Source of the DNA: Cytophagaceae bacterium
GTDB lineage: Bacteria > Bacteroidota > Bacteroidia > Cytophagales > Cytophagaceae
Assembly: GCA_025455005.1 (NCBI GenBank)
Contig: JALONH010000009.1
Span: forward strand, 37,536-101,535
DNA: 64,000 nucleotides
Reading direction: 5' to 3'
Below, one piece after another: positions 45,568 through 54,395 of this stretch (its first letter is position 1; every line of letters begins with the position of its first letter). The position numbers and the translations under genes are program-made. The notes below the pieces were generated by a model. That model saw only the letters and a program-made list of their open reading frames with translations, searched no databases and was not told the DNA's origin.

Positions 45568-46685
45568 TACCGGACATATGTGCGTATACCTATTGTAGTA
45601 TTTTTATACTGTATCAACTTGTATTATGGATATGGTTAAAGAAAACCCAAGCGAATTCAACCAAGACCCTACAAGAAGAGCCGCAGGTGTCTATTTTAGT
45701 AGCTGCTCGAAATGAAGAAGATACTATCGGGTCTTGTTTACAAGCTCTAACACAAGTAGATTACCCTTCACATTTACTTACAATTTATATAGGAAATGAT
45801 CAGTCTACTGATGGAACATCCTCAATAGTGGAGCAGTGGCAACAGCGCAATCCTTCTATACGATTAATACAGATAACAGAAAATATAGGTACAGCCCGTG
45901 GTAAAGCGAATGTACTGGCGCAATTAGCAAAAGCTACGACGGCACCGTATCTTTTTATAACCGATGCGGACATACAAGTCCCAACCACATGGGTACGGTC
46001 TATGTTGGCGGCATTTAAAGAAGGAGATGGAATCGTTTCCGGTTCTACTATTGTGGAAGGGAATGGCTTTTTAGCACAAGTCCAAAAAATGGATTGGAGT
46101 TATGCCTTTGGAATGGTCTATGTGGTTTCGGAAAAAGGGTTTCCGGTAAGTGCTGTTGGAAATAATATGTGTATACGGCGTACGGCATATGAGGCAACAG
46201 GTGGCTATGAAGCTTTATCCTTTTCTATAACAGAAGATTTAGAATTATTTTTAGCTACACTTAAAAAAGGATTTGGGTATCGACAATTGATGCAAGCGGA
46301 TGTGGTAGCTATTTCCCGACCTCAAGCCTCTTGGAGAAATTTATTACATCAACGCAAACGGTGGCTGACCGGCGCTTTACGTGTTCCGCCAATATTATTA
46401 TTTTTTTTAGTTTTACAAGCACTTTTTTTTCCGATGCTGCTGGCTTTATTGTATTGGAAGCCCGGAGTAGCGGTGGTGTTTTATAGTACGAAAACACTGC
46501 TTCAATACGGTTTCCTATACGATGTATACCGTCGCATCCAAAGGCGTTTTAAGTTACGAGACATAGTATATTTTGAAGGGTATAGTTATCTGTTTCCTTT
46601 GGTCTTAATAGGGTATCAACTATGGCCGGGCAAAATAGAATGGAAAGGAAGAACCTATACTAAGAAAGAAGCGCAGCCCATATGA
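45564..46685 (+). CDS. Membrane glycosyltransferase family 2
   Basis: A 373-residue processive glycosyltransferase. An N-terminal helix precedes a GT-A domain with VSILVAARNEEDTIGSCL, NDQSTDGTS, TDADIQ and the QxxRW-type HQRKRWLTG, and C-terminal helices follow. It overlaps the deacetylase and tatD genes by 4 bases at each side (ATGA), so the three are translationally linked. The product may be a cell-surface glycan; the precise sugar is unknown. Confidence 0.88.
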   Translation: MIPDICAYTYCSIFILYQLVLWIWLKKTQANSTKTLQEEPQVSILVAARNEEDTIGSCLQALTQVDYPSHLLTIYIGNDQSTDGTSSIVEQWQQRNPSIRLIQITENIGTARGKANVLAQLAKATTAPYLFITDADIQVPTTWVRSMLAAFKEGDGIVSGSTIVEGNGFLAQVQKMDWSYAFGMVYVVSEKGFPVSAVGNNMCIRRTAYEATGGYEALSFSITEDLELFLATLKKGFGYRQLMQADVVAISRPQASWRNLLHQRKRWLTGALRVPPILLFFLVLQALFFPMLLALLYWKPGVAVVFYSTKTLLQYGFLYDVYRRIQRRFKLRDIVYFEGYSYLFPLVLIGYQLWPGKIEWKGRTYTKKEAQPI

Positions 46686-47443
46686 TTATAGATACACACA
46701 TACATTTATATGCAGAGGAGTACGGTACCGAACGCCGTAATGTAATTGAAAGGGCAATAGAACAAGGAGTAGGACGTTTTTATATACCGAATGTTGAGGT
46801 AGACTCTATTGACGGAGTATGGGAAGTGGTACAACAATTTCCGGAGCACGTGGTCCCTATGATGGGCTTACATCCTTGTTATGTAAAAGAAGATTATCAT
46901 CAGCAACTGACTCGAATCGAAAAAGAAGTAGATCGACCGGAAGTAGCGGCAATAGGAGAAATAGGTTTAGATTTATATTGGGATAAAACATACATTGATA
47001 TTCAAAAAGAAGCGTTACAGATTCAGTGTCGTTGGGCGTTAGAAAGAGATCTACCGGTGATCATACACAGTAGGGAGGCGTTTCACGAAACGTTTGAATT
47101 ATTAGAACCCTTTATGGTCAAAGGTTTGCGCGGTGTATTTCATTGTTTTGGGGGATCAATAAAGGAAGCCTCGATGTTGTGGAACTATGGATTTTATGTA
47201 GGGATAGGAGGCGTGAGTACGTTTAAAAAAGCCGGCATGGACCAAGTGCTACCGTATTTGCCGATGGAGCAAATCGTATTGGAGACGGATGGCCCTTATC
47301 TGGCGCCGGTACCCTATAGAGGAAAACGGAACGATCCGGAGTATTTGACCATTATAGCCGCGCGGGTGGCGGAGTTGCGGGGGATAACGTACGAAGAGGT
47401 GGCGCTGGCGACGAGCCAAAACGCTAATCAATTATTTCGATAA
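46682..47443 (+). CDS. tatD: TatD family metal-dependent DNase
   Basis: A 253-residue TIM-barrel hydrolase with all metal-binding motifs: DTHIHLY, EIGLDLYWD, IHSREAF, HCFGG and ETDGPYLAP. TatD enzymes act as 3' to 5' exonucleases and deacylases. The start overlaps the upstream glycosyltransferase (ATGA). The 3' end is more G+C rich than the rest of this region. Confidence 0.92.
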   Translation: MIIDTHIHLYAEEYGTERRNVIERAIEQGVGRFYIPNVEVDSIDGVWEVVQQFPEHVVPMMGLHPCYVKEDYHQQLTRIEKEVDRPEVAAIGEIGLDLYWDKTYIDIQKEALQIQCRWALERDLPVIIHSREAFHETFELLEPFMVKGLRGVFHCFGGSIKEASMLWNYGFYVGIGGVSTFKKAGMDQVLPYLPMEQIVLETDGPYLAPVPYRGKRNDPEYLTIIAARVAELRGITYEEVALATSQNANQLFR

Positions 47444-47458
47444 TAGTATATAGTAGTT

Positions 47459-47590
47459 GTGCTTTGGGGAACAGACTATTATAAAATAAAAAAAGACGGA
47501 GAATCCATTTGTCTACAACGAAGAATACGATTCAATGTGGATGTGGGAGGATACGCACTAATTTGGGGGAAATATCAAGATATTCATTAA
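47459..47590 (+). other. Short ORF, possible remnant
   Basis: A 43-codon reading frame from GTG 47459 to TAA 47588 lies between tatD and the FkbM gene. The translated sequence (LWGTDYYKIKKDG…, ending YQDIH) has a protein-like composition but no family I recognise, and no promoter is seen. It may be a small protein, a gene remnant, or chance. Confidence 0.25.
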
Positions 47591-47608
47591 AAAGAATTAT
47601 TTTACAAA

Positions 47609-48526
47609 ATGTTTAATAAGGAATTGTTGGGTTTACTGACAACTGTAGAAAAGATAGCGTCCATGACGAAGTTTAGGAGGATGATGCATGCTCCTGTTAA
47701 ATATGTCTCTTCGATTTTGTATAGAGATATGATCTATCCTTTTACTAAAAAAGAAATTATCGTAACGACAACACTATTTAATGGTCAATCGATGGTTATT
47801 GCCCTACCGGCCTCTACCGATATATATTTGACCGGTGGTAAATCGCATGTGTCTGAAATACGGTTAGTTCGATATTTAATCAAACAATTGCACCCTCATT
47901 CGTTATTTGTCGATATAGGAGCCCATTACGGGTATTTTAGTTTAATTGCCTCCAACATTGTGACAGAAGGTAAAATATATTCTTTTGAACCCTCTTCGAA
48001 AACGTTTGAGGTATTGAAACAAAATGTGGAACACCGACCTAACATATTGTATTTTAATAAAGCAGTTTCCCTAAGTAATGCCCCTATTATTTTTTATGAA
48101 TTTGATAATTTACATTCAGAATATAATTCAGCAAAAGTAGGACAGTTTGAAAAAGAAGAATGGTTTAAAAAACTACAACCTAAAAGCAAAACTATTCAAA
48201 CAGTAGCATTATCCGATTTTTGTGCTGAGCAATCCATTGTTCCCGATATTATCAAAATTGATGTAGAAGGTGCAGAAGCAGATGTAATCAAAGGGGCAGA
48301 GTCTTTATTGAAAAATTCAGTAAAGAAACCGATTGTTATTTTAGAATATTTGGAAGTGAAGAGAGAAAATGCATCGCATAAAGCAGCAGCCATATTATTA
48401 TATGAATGGGGGTATTCCAGTTATGTCATTAACAACAAGGGTGAGGTAATACTTGAAATGGATATAGAACGGTATTTACTACAACAAGGTCTTGGATCGG
48501 ATAATATTGTATTTATAGCGAATTAG
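47609..48526 (+). CDS. FkbM family methyltransferase
   Basis: A 305-residue SAM-dependent methyltransferase. The SAM motif is FVDIGAHYGYFSLIAS, followed by GKIYSFEPSSKTFEVLKQNV and IDVEGAEADVIKGAE, all diagnostic of FkbM. Members O-methylate sugars or natural products. Its C-terminus ends 53 bases before hairpin element A. The location between a glycan locus and the repeat-bounded region makes it either the last glycan gene or the first cassette-like unit. Confidence 0.88.
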   Translation: MFNKELLGLLTTVEKIASMTKFRRMMHAPVKYVSSILYRDMIYPFTKKEIIVTTTLFNGQSMVIALPASTDIYLTGGKSHVSEIRLVRYLIKQLHPHSLFVDIGAHYGYFSLIASNIVTEGKIYSFEPSSKTFEVLKQNVEHRPNILYFNKAVSLSNAPIIFYEFDNLHSEYNSAKVGQFEKEEWFKKLQPKSKTIQTVALSDFCAEQSIVPDIIKIDVEGAEADVIKGAESLLKNSVKKPIVILEYLEVKRENASHKAAAILLYEWGYSSYVINNKGEVILEMDIERYLLQQGLGSDNIVFIAN

Positions 48527-48579
48527 TATTTAGTATTTTTCTTTTAACAGTTACTACCACTTTTAGTTATTTGCAATAC

Positions 48580-48699
48580 AATGTTGTTTAGTTAAGGAGG
48601 GTAAACTAACGGGTTGAAATTTTCAAATGAGTATGGATTCTCTATTCAGCACTTCTAATAAGGAGCTAAAAAGCCATTACGTTTTAACCAAACGATAGT
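48580..48699 (+). repeat. Hairpin repeat element A (attC-like)
   Basis: First of four related elements. The outer arm AATGTTGTTTAGTTAA (48580-48595) pairs with a right arm near 48684-48699 (TTAACCAAACGATAGT). The inner arm AAACTAACGGGTTGAAAT (48603-48620) pairs less well with 48676-48685. The central part GATTCTCTATTCAGCACTTCTA (positions 48636-48657) is shared in order with elements C and D. It is the most degenerate copy for arm pairing. Confidence 0.7.
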
Positions 48700-48976
48700 G
48701 CATTTGTAATATCGAAGTCTGATAGTGTCGGATTTATAATGTTATTTTCCTCCAAAATTGGGTGCATTGGGGTGTAGAGTTATATTGTGAATGAAATCTA
48801 TATTATGGGAGCGCCAACCAATATTAAAAAATACTTATATAAATTGACTTGATTTATAGATAGGAATCTACAGACGGGATAGAGTGTAGGGAGGTGAATA
48901 TAAAAGCAAAAAAAAGATAAAACAACTTTAATTAAATTTTAAAAAGTAACTTTAACTAAGGTTTTAAAAATTAATT
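48700..48976 (+). other. Gap before the CBM-GH5 gene, with a tandem repeat
   Basis: No gene is seen between element A and 48977. The last part holds a tandem A+T-rich repeat: 48924-48945 (AACTTTAATTAAATTTTAAA plus AA) and 48948-48970 (AACTTTAACTAAGGTTTTAA plus AAA), 24 bases apart, ending 6 bases before the ATG. It covers the expected promoter and leader. The rest shows nothing I can name. Confidence 0.45.
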
Positions 48977-50737
48977 ATGAAGGTATTATTGCTACTATCT
49001 GTGTGTATATTAAATAGTTTTAATATCAATGCACAACATGAATCAAATGTTTTGATAGATAATTTTGAAGATGGTAATAATCAAAACAGTCTTGGGGGCT
49101 ATTGGTATAGCTTTAACGATAATCCTCAAGGAGGCAATAGCAGCATAAAACAAGAAGATTGGCAGCGAGATGCTTTTGTAACAACAGGAGGTCATGAATC
49201 AAAAGGAATGTTTCAGGTGGATGTTACTCTTGATAAAGGTAAATACCAATGGAGTCCGTATTATGCATTCGCAACTCAGGTAAGTAAATCGGATATTAAT
49301 CCATCTAATTTTGCAGGTATTTCATTTTGGCATAAAGGAGTTGCACATAAAGTACGAGTTGAGACTGTTGAGGTAAGTGATTATGATTTTTATTCTATAC
49401 GTGTACCTGCAAGTGATGTATGGACTTATGTAACTATTGATTTTTCGATGTTAAATCAAGGTGGTTGGGGGAAAAAAGTTGAATTAAATTTAAATAATCC
49501 GATTAGACTCGTATGGTGTTTAGACGAGACATCCGGTACTTTTTCAATGGACGATATACGTTTTGTAAAAGAGATTAAATACGGCAAACAAAACAACATG
49601 AAAATATTGCCTATATCTATTCCAGCACCCGTTGCGGTAAAGGGTAATGTTAATACTCCACTAAACGATTTATCCAAAAAGTATTTAACCAAAGGAATGA
49701 ATTTAGCGAGTTGGGCAGAAGCAAATAAAATTACAAGTAATAGTCCAAATGATTGGAAGTATAATGAAGCTGTAATTAAACTTCAAGCGGATCAAGGGTT
49801 GTTGGGGGTGCGTTTCCCAATTGATTTGGATTTGTATATAGTAGATCGTATAGAGGTATTAAATGGAACAAAAAAGAATATAGAAATTGAACCTATGTTA
49901 TTTACCTTGTTAGATTCTATGAATATCTGGACAAAACGATATGGTCTATCTTATACAATTGATTATCATGCCTATGACGGCAGTTATAATAGAGCTTCAT
50001 CAAAAAATCAAAAGTTTAGAGAAGCGGTTTCTTCTTTATGGCGCATAGTAGCGCAACATTTTATAAATGAAAAACGCGAAGACTTGTTCTTTGAATTAAC
50101 AAATGAGCCTTGTTTAAGTCTTCCTGAAGGTGAATACATAGACCAAGCGGATTGGACATTGTTAGCCCAAATGATGATTGACTCTATTCGTACAGTTGAT
50201 AAAACACGCCCAATTATATTTGGAGATACAAAGTGGTATAGTTTAGATGAGTTGATTAAGAATAAACCATTAAACGACACATATGTGATATATTGTTTTC
50301 ATATGTATGATCCATTTTTATTTTCTCATCAAGGTGCGTCATGGTCTAATATGGGTACCTTGAAAAATATTCCTTTTCCGTATTCTCCGGAACGCTGGTC
50401 TACAGAGTACAGAGATTTTGGAATTGTAGAAGGCACTCCTGATTGGGTAAAAGATCTTGCACAACGTTATTATCAAGAAGGGAATAAGCAATTTATAAAA
50501 AATAGATTAGCCAAAGTGAAGAACTGGGCTTATGACAACAACGTTCCTCTTATTTGTAACGAGTGGGGTGCTCTTCCTAATACAGCTAAAATAGAAGATC
50601 TAAATAATTATTTTAAAATCATGGGAGAAATTTTTAAAGAAATGGATATTTCATGGCAAGTGTGGTTTGGTATCATGGATACGGAGCATAAGCTATTGCC
50701 TGGGATGGCAGAGGCATTAGACCTTAAGAAAAAATAA
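48977..50737 (+). CDS. Secreted GH5 glucanase with N-terminal CBM11-like domain
   Basis: A 586-residue protein with a signal peptide (to about residue 20), a beta-sandwich binding domain at about 25-195 similar to CBM11 (VLIDNFEDGNNQNSLGGYWY, later SGTFSMDDIRFV), and a GH5 catalytic barrel at about 225-585. The acid/base is Glu377 in LTNEPC and the nucleophile Glu529 in ICNEWG. The substrate is probably a beta-glucan or mannan. It is flanked by hairpin elements A and B and has no neighbour of related function, unlike typical polysaccharide loci. A tandem repeat is just before the start. Confidence 0.88.
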   Translation: MKVLLLLSVCILNSFNINAQHESNVLIDNFEDGNNQNSLGGYWYSFNDNPQGGNSSIKQEDWQRDAFVTTGGHESKGMFQVDVTLDKGKYQWSPYYAFATQVSKSDINPSNFAGISFWHKGVAHKVRVETVEVSDYDFYSIRVPASDVWTYVTIDFSMLNQGGWGKKVELNLNNPIRLVWCLDETSGTFSMDDIRFVKEIKYGKQNNMKILPISIPAPVAVKGNVNTPLNDLSKKYLTKGMNLASWAEANKITSNSPNDWKYNEAVIKLQADQGLLGVRFPIDLDLYIVDRIEVLNGTKKNIEIEPMLFTLLDSMNIWTKRYGLSYTIDYHAYDGSYNRASSKNQKFREAVSSLWRIVAQHFINEKREDLFFELTNEPCLSLPEGEYIDQADWTLLAQMMIDSIRTVDKTRPIIFGDTKWYSLDELIKNKPLNDTYVIYCFHMYDPFLFSHQGASWSNMGTLKNIPFPYSPERWSTEYRDFGIVEGTPDWVKDLAQRYYQEGNKQFIKNRLAKVKNWAYDNNVPLICNEWGALPNTAKIEDLNNYFKIMGEIFKEMDISWQVWFGIMDTEHKLLPGMAEALDLKKK

Positions 50738-50774
50738 ATTATTATAAAATTCCGTTCTTCAACATTTTTAATAC

Positions 50775-50864
50775 AAAGCAGTTTCGTCAAAACCTAACGG
50801 GTTTTAGTTCATCAATAAGGGAACTTCAAACTGGTTAGGTTTTTCCTCTTAACTAAACGACATT
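50775..50864 (+). repeat. Hairpin repeat element B (attC-like)
   Basis: A 90-bp element. The inner arms AAAACCTAAC (50789-50798) and GTTAGGTTTT (50834-50843) are a perfect 10-bp inverted repeat, and the next layer (GTTTTAGTTC with GAACTTCAAAC) pairs further. The outer right arm is TTAACTAAACGACATT (50849-50864), with a degenerate left partner at 50775-50790. RYYYAAC/GTTRRRY boxes are exact: ACCTAAC and GTTAGGT. It follows the GH5 stop by 37 bases. Confidence 0.8.
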
Positions 50865-51011
50865 ATATTTCTTATCGCCACTCAATCGGGTTTGATTGTA
50901 GAGGTGAAATACTTGTGGCGTCACCAACTGTTATAAAAAAGCCAACCTTCAAGGTTATAATCACCGCGCTGACTGCCCAATGTATAATTATGCTTCAGCC
51001 TTCGATACGCT

Positions 51012-51425
51012 TTACTGTTGTTGCTGCTGTTGTTGTTGAGCTTCCATCCAAAATATTTCCCAAATGTGTCCATCCGGATCGCTGAAGGTCCGTCCGTACA
51101 TAAACCCATGATCATACATAGGGCGGCACTCTTGTGCACCTAAAAAGAGTGCTTTTTCCACCAGTTTGTTTACCGCCTCTTTGTTCGGTCGCTGTATGCC
51201 CACTATAGCCGCCGCCGTTTCGAGTGGATTCGCTGCCGGTAAGTGGGTATGCTGACCAAAAAATCCCGGACTCAACAGCATGATGTAGGCGTTGTTGTTG
51301 ATCACCATGCAAGCCGCTTCTTCATTGCTGTAGTGATCATTAAACGGAAATCCCAAGGCATCAAAAAATTGACGACTTTTAGCGACATGACGTACGCGAA
51401 TGTTTAGAAATAGGGGTGCATTCAT
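51012..51425 (-). CDS. VOC family protein (glyoxalase-fold) with a C-terminal Gln tract
   Basis: A 137-residue protein of the vicinal oxygen chelate fold, resembling the glyoxalase/bleomycin-resistance branch (PLFLNIRVRHVAKSRQFFDALGF and DPDGHIWEIFWME). The C-terminus ends in eight glutamines encoded by alternating CAA/CAG codons, a repeat prone to slippage. It is the only gene on the minus strand among the four-element array and is enclosed by elements B and C. A small hairpin plus T-run after its stop on the minus strand (about 50933-50957) may be its terminator. Function unknown. Confidence 0.82.
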   Translation of the reverse strand: MNAPLFLNIRVRHVAKSRQFFDALGFPFNDHYSNEEAACMVINNNAYIMLLSPGFFGQHTHLPAANPLETAAAIVGIQRPNKEAVNKLVEKALFLGAQECRPMYDHGFMYGRTFSDPDGHIWEIFWMEAQQQQQQQQ

Positions 51426-51533
51426 AAAGAGGTGTGATAATGAAAACGCTGTTTTACAGGGAAGGTACGTAAGGTTTTTATCCCTACAAAGTTTGTAATA
51501 GCTTATTTTGTAAAGGTTTATATTTTATTTATC

Positions 51534-51652
51534 CATGTCGTTTACTGAAGCGGGGAAACCTAACAATTCGAAATGTATACAGGAGTAAGAATTCTAAATA
51601 AAGCACTTCTATGAATGAAATTCAACCCGTTAGGTTTTAATTAAACGGTATT
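51534..51652 (+). repeat. Hairpin repeat element C (attC-like)
   Basis: Inner arms AAACCTAAC (51556-51564) and GTTAGGTTT (51629-51637) are perfect inverted repeats, with outer arms CATGTCGTTTACTGAA (51534-51549) and TTAATTAAACGGTATT (51637-51652). ACCTAAC/GTTAGGT fit RYYYAAC/GTTRRRY. The central segment ATTCTAAATAAAGCACTTCT (51591-51610) is nearly the same as in element D, giving the same orientation. Confidence 0.8.
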
Positions 51653-51716
51653 CTTTTTATTTATAATAAAATTAGTAAAAACTAAAATAAATAGCAAATA
51701 TATGTATTAAAGTCTG

Positions 51717-51724
51717 TATGTTTG
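51717..51724 (+). promoter_or_regulatory. -7 promoter box of the umuDC unit
   Basis: TATGTTTG matches TAnnTTTG and contains the ATG at 51718, so translation most likely begins at ATG 51745. It lies 65 bases after element C. Confidence 0.5.
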
Positions 51725-51744
51725 TACTTCCAGCCTTTACATGT

Positions 51745-52218
51745 ATGAAAGAAGTTCCCTCTACGGTACAGTGGCAGGTCTGTATTCCTGTCTGTACCAC
51801 TGCTGCTACAGCCCCCTTGTTTACATCTTATGTGCACGCCGGTGCTACCGGTTTTCCGAGTCCGGCAGACGACTATGTGGAGATGCAATTGGATTTAAAT
51901 AGTTATGTGTCGACGAAACCACATGCTACCTTTTATGTGAAAGCTCGCGGTGATTCCATGCGCGACTTGGGTATACAGACCGGTGACGTATTAGTGGTGG
52001 ATAGGTCTTTGCGTCCCGCTCATGGTGACATAGCGGTATGTGTGATCGCAGGGGAGTTGTTGGTAAAGCGATTAGAGTTTAAAGGACAAGACTTGTATTT
52101 AGTATCGGCCCATCCGGCTTATCCTCCGGTTCGGGTAGAGTCGTCGGAAGAGTTCGTTTTGTGGGGAGTGGTAACCGGTATTGTCAAATTGTTGCGTCGT
52201 TCGTCTTCTACCCAATAA
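51745..52218 (+). CDS. umuD: UmuD-like LexA/S24 peptidase
   Basis: A 157-residue protein of the UmuD family that self-cleaves to activate the translesion polymerase. With the ATG at 51745 the Ala-Gly cleavage site is 32-33 (HAGATG), the catalytic Ser is 71 in RGDSM and Lys is 108 in LLVKRL; the Ser-Lys spacing of 37 equals that in E. coli. An ATG at 51718 lies in the promoter box. It is followed 12 bases later by umuC. The unit is bounded by elements C and D. Confidence 0.9.
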   Translation: MKEVPSTVQWQVCIPVCTTAATAPLFTSYVHAGATGFPSPADDYVEMQLDLNSYVSTKPHATFYVKARGDSMRDLGIQTGDVLVVDRSLRPAHGDIAVCVIAGELLVKRLEFKGQDLYLVSAHPAYPPVRVESSEEFVLWGVVTGIVKLLRRSSSTQ

Positions 52219-52230
52219 AGTAAGTAAAGT

Positions 52231-53502
52231 ATGTTTGCATTAGTTGATTGTAATAATTTCTATGCGTCTTGCGAGCGGGTGTTCCAACCTTCCTTGCAGA
52301 CTAAGCCGGTGGTAGTGTTGAGTAATAACGACGGTTGTGTCATCGCTCGATCACAAGAGGCAAAGGCTTTAGGTATTCGGATGGGAGCCCCGGCGTTTGA
52401 AATACAAGCGCTGATTCGACGACATGGTGTACAGGTGTTTTCGTCTAATTATAGTTTGTATGGCGATATGTCGAATCGCGTTATGAAGACTTTACAAGAA
52501 TATTCCCCTTGGGTGGAAGTGTATTCTATAGACGAAGCGTTTTTAGGATTACACGCTTTAGAGACGTATTATGACCTACCGGAGGTCGCGTTGCAGTTGC
52601 GCAGTCATGTGCGCCGACAAACCGGTATTCCGGTTTCGATAGGTATAGCACCTACCAAAACACTGGCGAAGATGGCAAATAAAATAGCGAAAAAAAGGGT
52701 AGAGGGGAACGGTGTGTTTTCGATGCACACCGAGGCGTTGCGGGAAGCCTCCCTGCGCGACTTTCCCATAGAAGATGTCTGGGGAATTGGTAGGCAATAT
52801 GCTCAACTCTTACAGAAGCGAGGTATTCATACCGCATGGGATTTGACGCAAGTGCCGGAAGAGTGGATACGTAAGCAGTTGTCTGTAGTGGGTCTACGAT
52901 TGGTCAAAGAGTTGAAAGGCATCCCCTGCATTGATATGATAGCCGAGCGCGAGCAAAAAAAAGCGATTTGCACGTCCCGTTCTTTTGGAACGATGTTAAT
53001 GGAGTATAGTGATATAGAAGAAGCGGTGAGTACGCATGCATTTCGGTGCAGCGAGAAATTGCGTTCGCAAAAAAGTTGTGCGGCAGTGGTGACGGTGTTT
53101 GTGCATACGAATCGATTTCGTCCGGACTTACCACAATACGCCCATACGATAGCAGTACCTATGCCCATGCCTTCTGCAGCCGGTGCGGATATTATACATT
53201 ATGCCTTGGTGGGGTTAAAGAAAATTTTTCGTTCGGGTTTTCAGTATAAAAAAGTAGGTGTGATTGTGTCCGATATCGTACCGGAGACGCAAGTACAAGG
53301 CAACGTGTTTGAGTCGGCCGAGGTTTATAGTCGTCAGCGGGATATTGCCCAAGTATTGGATGGAATCAATCGTAAGTATGGGCAGCGGACAGTGGCCTAT
53401 GCGGTACAGGGCACGCGGCAGCGGTGGAAGTTGCGCCAAGAGCAATTGACCCCCTGTTATACTACACGTTGGGAGGATTTATTAGAAGTACGGATTGGGT
53501 GA
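52231..53502 (+). CDS. umuC: UmuC-type Y-family DNA polymerase V
   Basis: A 423-residue error-prone polymerase. Catalytic residues are Asp6 in [15 protein letters not shown] and the Asp-Glu in EVYSIDEAF, followed by the thumb region [17 protein letters not shown] and the C-terminal little-finger domain. UmuC bypasses DNA damage after activation by UmuD. The gene has noticeably higher G+C than the GH5 gene two units upstream. Whether SOS-type regulation applies is unknown; no LexA operator is recognised. Confidence 0.95.
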   Translation: MFALVDCNNFYASCERVFQPSLQTKPVVVLSNNDGCVIARSQEAKALGIRMGAPAFEIQALIRRHGVQVFSSNYSLYGDMSNRVMKTLQEYSPWVEVYSIDEAFLGLHALETYYDLPEVALQLRSHVRRQTGIPVSIGIAPTKTLAKMANKIAKKRVEGNGVFSMHTEALREASLRDFPIEDVWGIGRQYAQLLQKRGIHTAWDLTQVPEEWIRKQLSVVGLRLVKELKGIPCIDMIAEREQKKAICTSRSFGTMLMEYSDIEEAVSTHAFRCSEKLRSQKSCAAVVTVFVHTNRFRPDLPQYAHTIAVPMPMPSAAGADIIHYALVGLKKIFRSGFQYKKVGVIVSDIVPETQVQGNVFESAEVYSRQRDIAQVLDGINRKYGQRTVAYAVQGTRQRWKLRQEQLTPCYTTRWEDLLEVRIG

Positions 53503-53528
53503 GTGGACGTATCCTTCTATTGTATAAC

Positions 53529-53637
53529 TCAATATCGTTTCGTTAAGGGTATAAACCGAACGGTTTAAATTGATACATGAGTTTAGATTATAAATAAAGT
53601 ACGTCTATTAATAAACGAATCCACTAAACGACATTGA
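53529..53637 (+). repeat. Hairpin repeat element D (attC-like)
   Basis: The outer arm TCAATATCGTTTCGTTAA (53529-53546) pairs with the right arm CACTAAACGACATTGA (53622-53637). The left inner box AAACCGAAC (53553-53561) fits RYYYAAC, but the right inner GTTAGG arm seems lost. The centre GATTATAAATAAAGTACGTC (53586-53605) matches element C. It follows umuC by 26 bases. Confidence 0.7.
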
Positions 53638-53679
53638 TTTTGTAACTTGTAAAATAAAAAAGTACGTTTCATCAATACG

Positions 53680-54288
53680 ATGCTCATGCCGTCCAAAAAA
53701 GAAATCTATAAAGGGGTCCAAGCGATAACAGCTCGAGATGTAAAGGCTTGGCGTACTTGGTTAATGAATCACCACATGGAAGCGTCTTCTGTTTGGTTAA
53801 TTATTTACCACAAAGAAAGTAACGTGTCCAGTGTTTATTATCCCGATGCGGTGGACGAAGCCTTATGTTTTGGTTGGATTGATAGCAAACCCAACAAACG
53901 AGACGAAGAAAGTTATTATCAATTTTTTTCTAAGCGAAATCCTAAGAGTAATTGGAGTAAGATCAATAAAGATAAAGTGGATCGGTTAACGCAAGAAGGG
54001 CGGATGATGCCGGCTGGTCAGGCCATGATAGATCTTGCTAAAAAGAATGGATGTTGGAATGCTTTAGACAAAGTGGAGATGCGGATTGTTCCGCCGGACT
54101 TAGCAGATGCTTTTACTTTACATCCTAAAGCCAAGATCCATTGGGATGCTTTTCCACCTTCTGTTCAACGGGGAATATTAGAATGGATACAACAAGCGAA
54201 GAAAGAAGAAACTCGACGCAACCGTATTCAAGAAACCGTTTCAAAGGCAGCGCAGAATATACGAGCCAATCAGTATAAGGGAGGATAA
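53680..54288 (+). CDS. YdeI/OmdA family protein
   Basis: A 202-residue protein of the YdeI/OmpD-associated (OmdA) family, sometimes linked to resistance to peptide bacteriocins. Signature blocks are AWRTWLMNHHMEASSVWLIIYHKES, DEALCFGWIDSKPNKRDE and YQFFSKRNPKSNWSKINKDKV. The start may be ATG 53680 or 53686. It follows element D after 42 bases. No element is recognised downstream of it. Confidence 0.88.
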   Translation: MLMPSKKEIYKGVQAITARDVKAWRTWLMNHHMEASSVWLIIYHKESNVSSVYYPDAVDEALCFGWIDSKPNKRDEESYYQFFSKRNPKSNWSKINKDKVDRLTQEGRMMPAGQAMIDLAKKNGCWNALDKVEMRIVPPDLADAFTLHPKAKIHWDAFPPSVQRGILEWIQQAKKEETRRNRIQETVSKAAQNIRANQYKGG

Positions 54289-54395
54289 TTATTAGTAGAA
54301 GTGACGTAACAATAAGACCCGACAGTTATGATCTCTCCTCTATTTTTTTAGTAAAGAGCAAGAAATATATTCCTTTATATTAAGAGTAGTTACGG

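Noticed and set aside
50737..51011. Gene opposite the VOC protein
   Set aside because: Short overlapping frames have no start, ribosome-site or family support; the region is explained by element B and a hairpin after the VOC stop.
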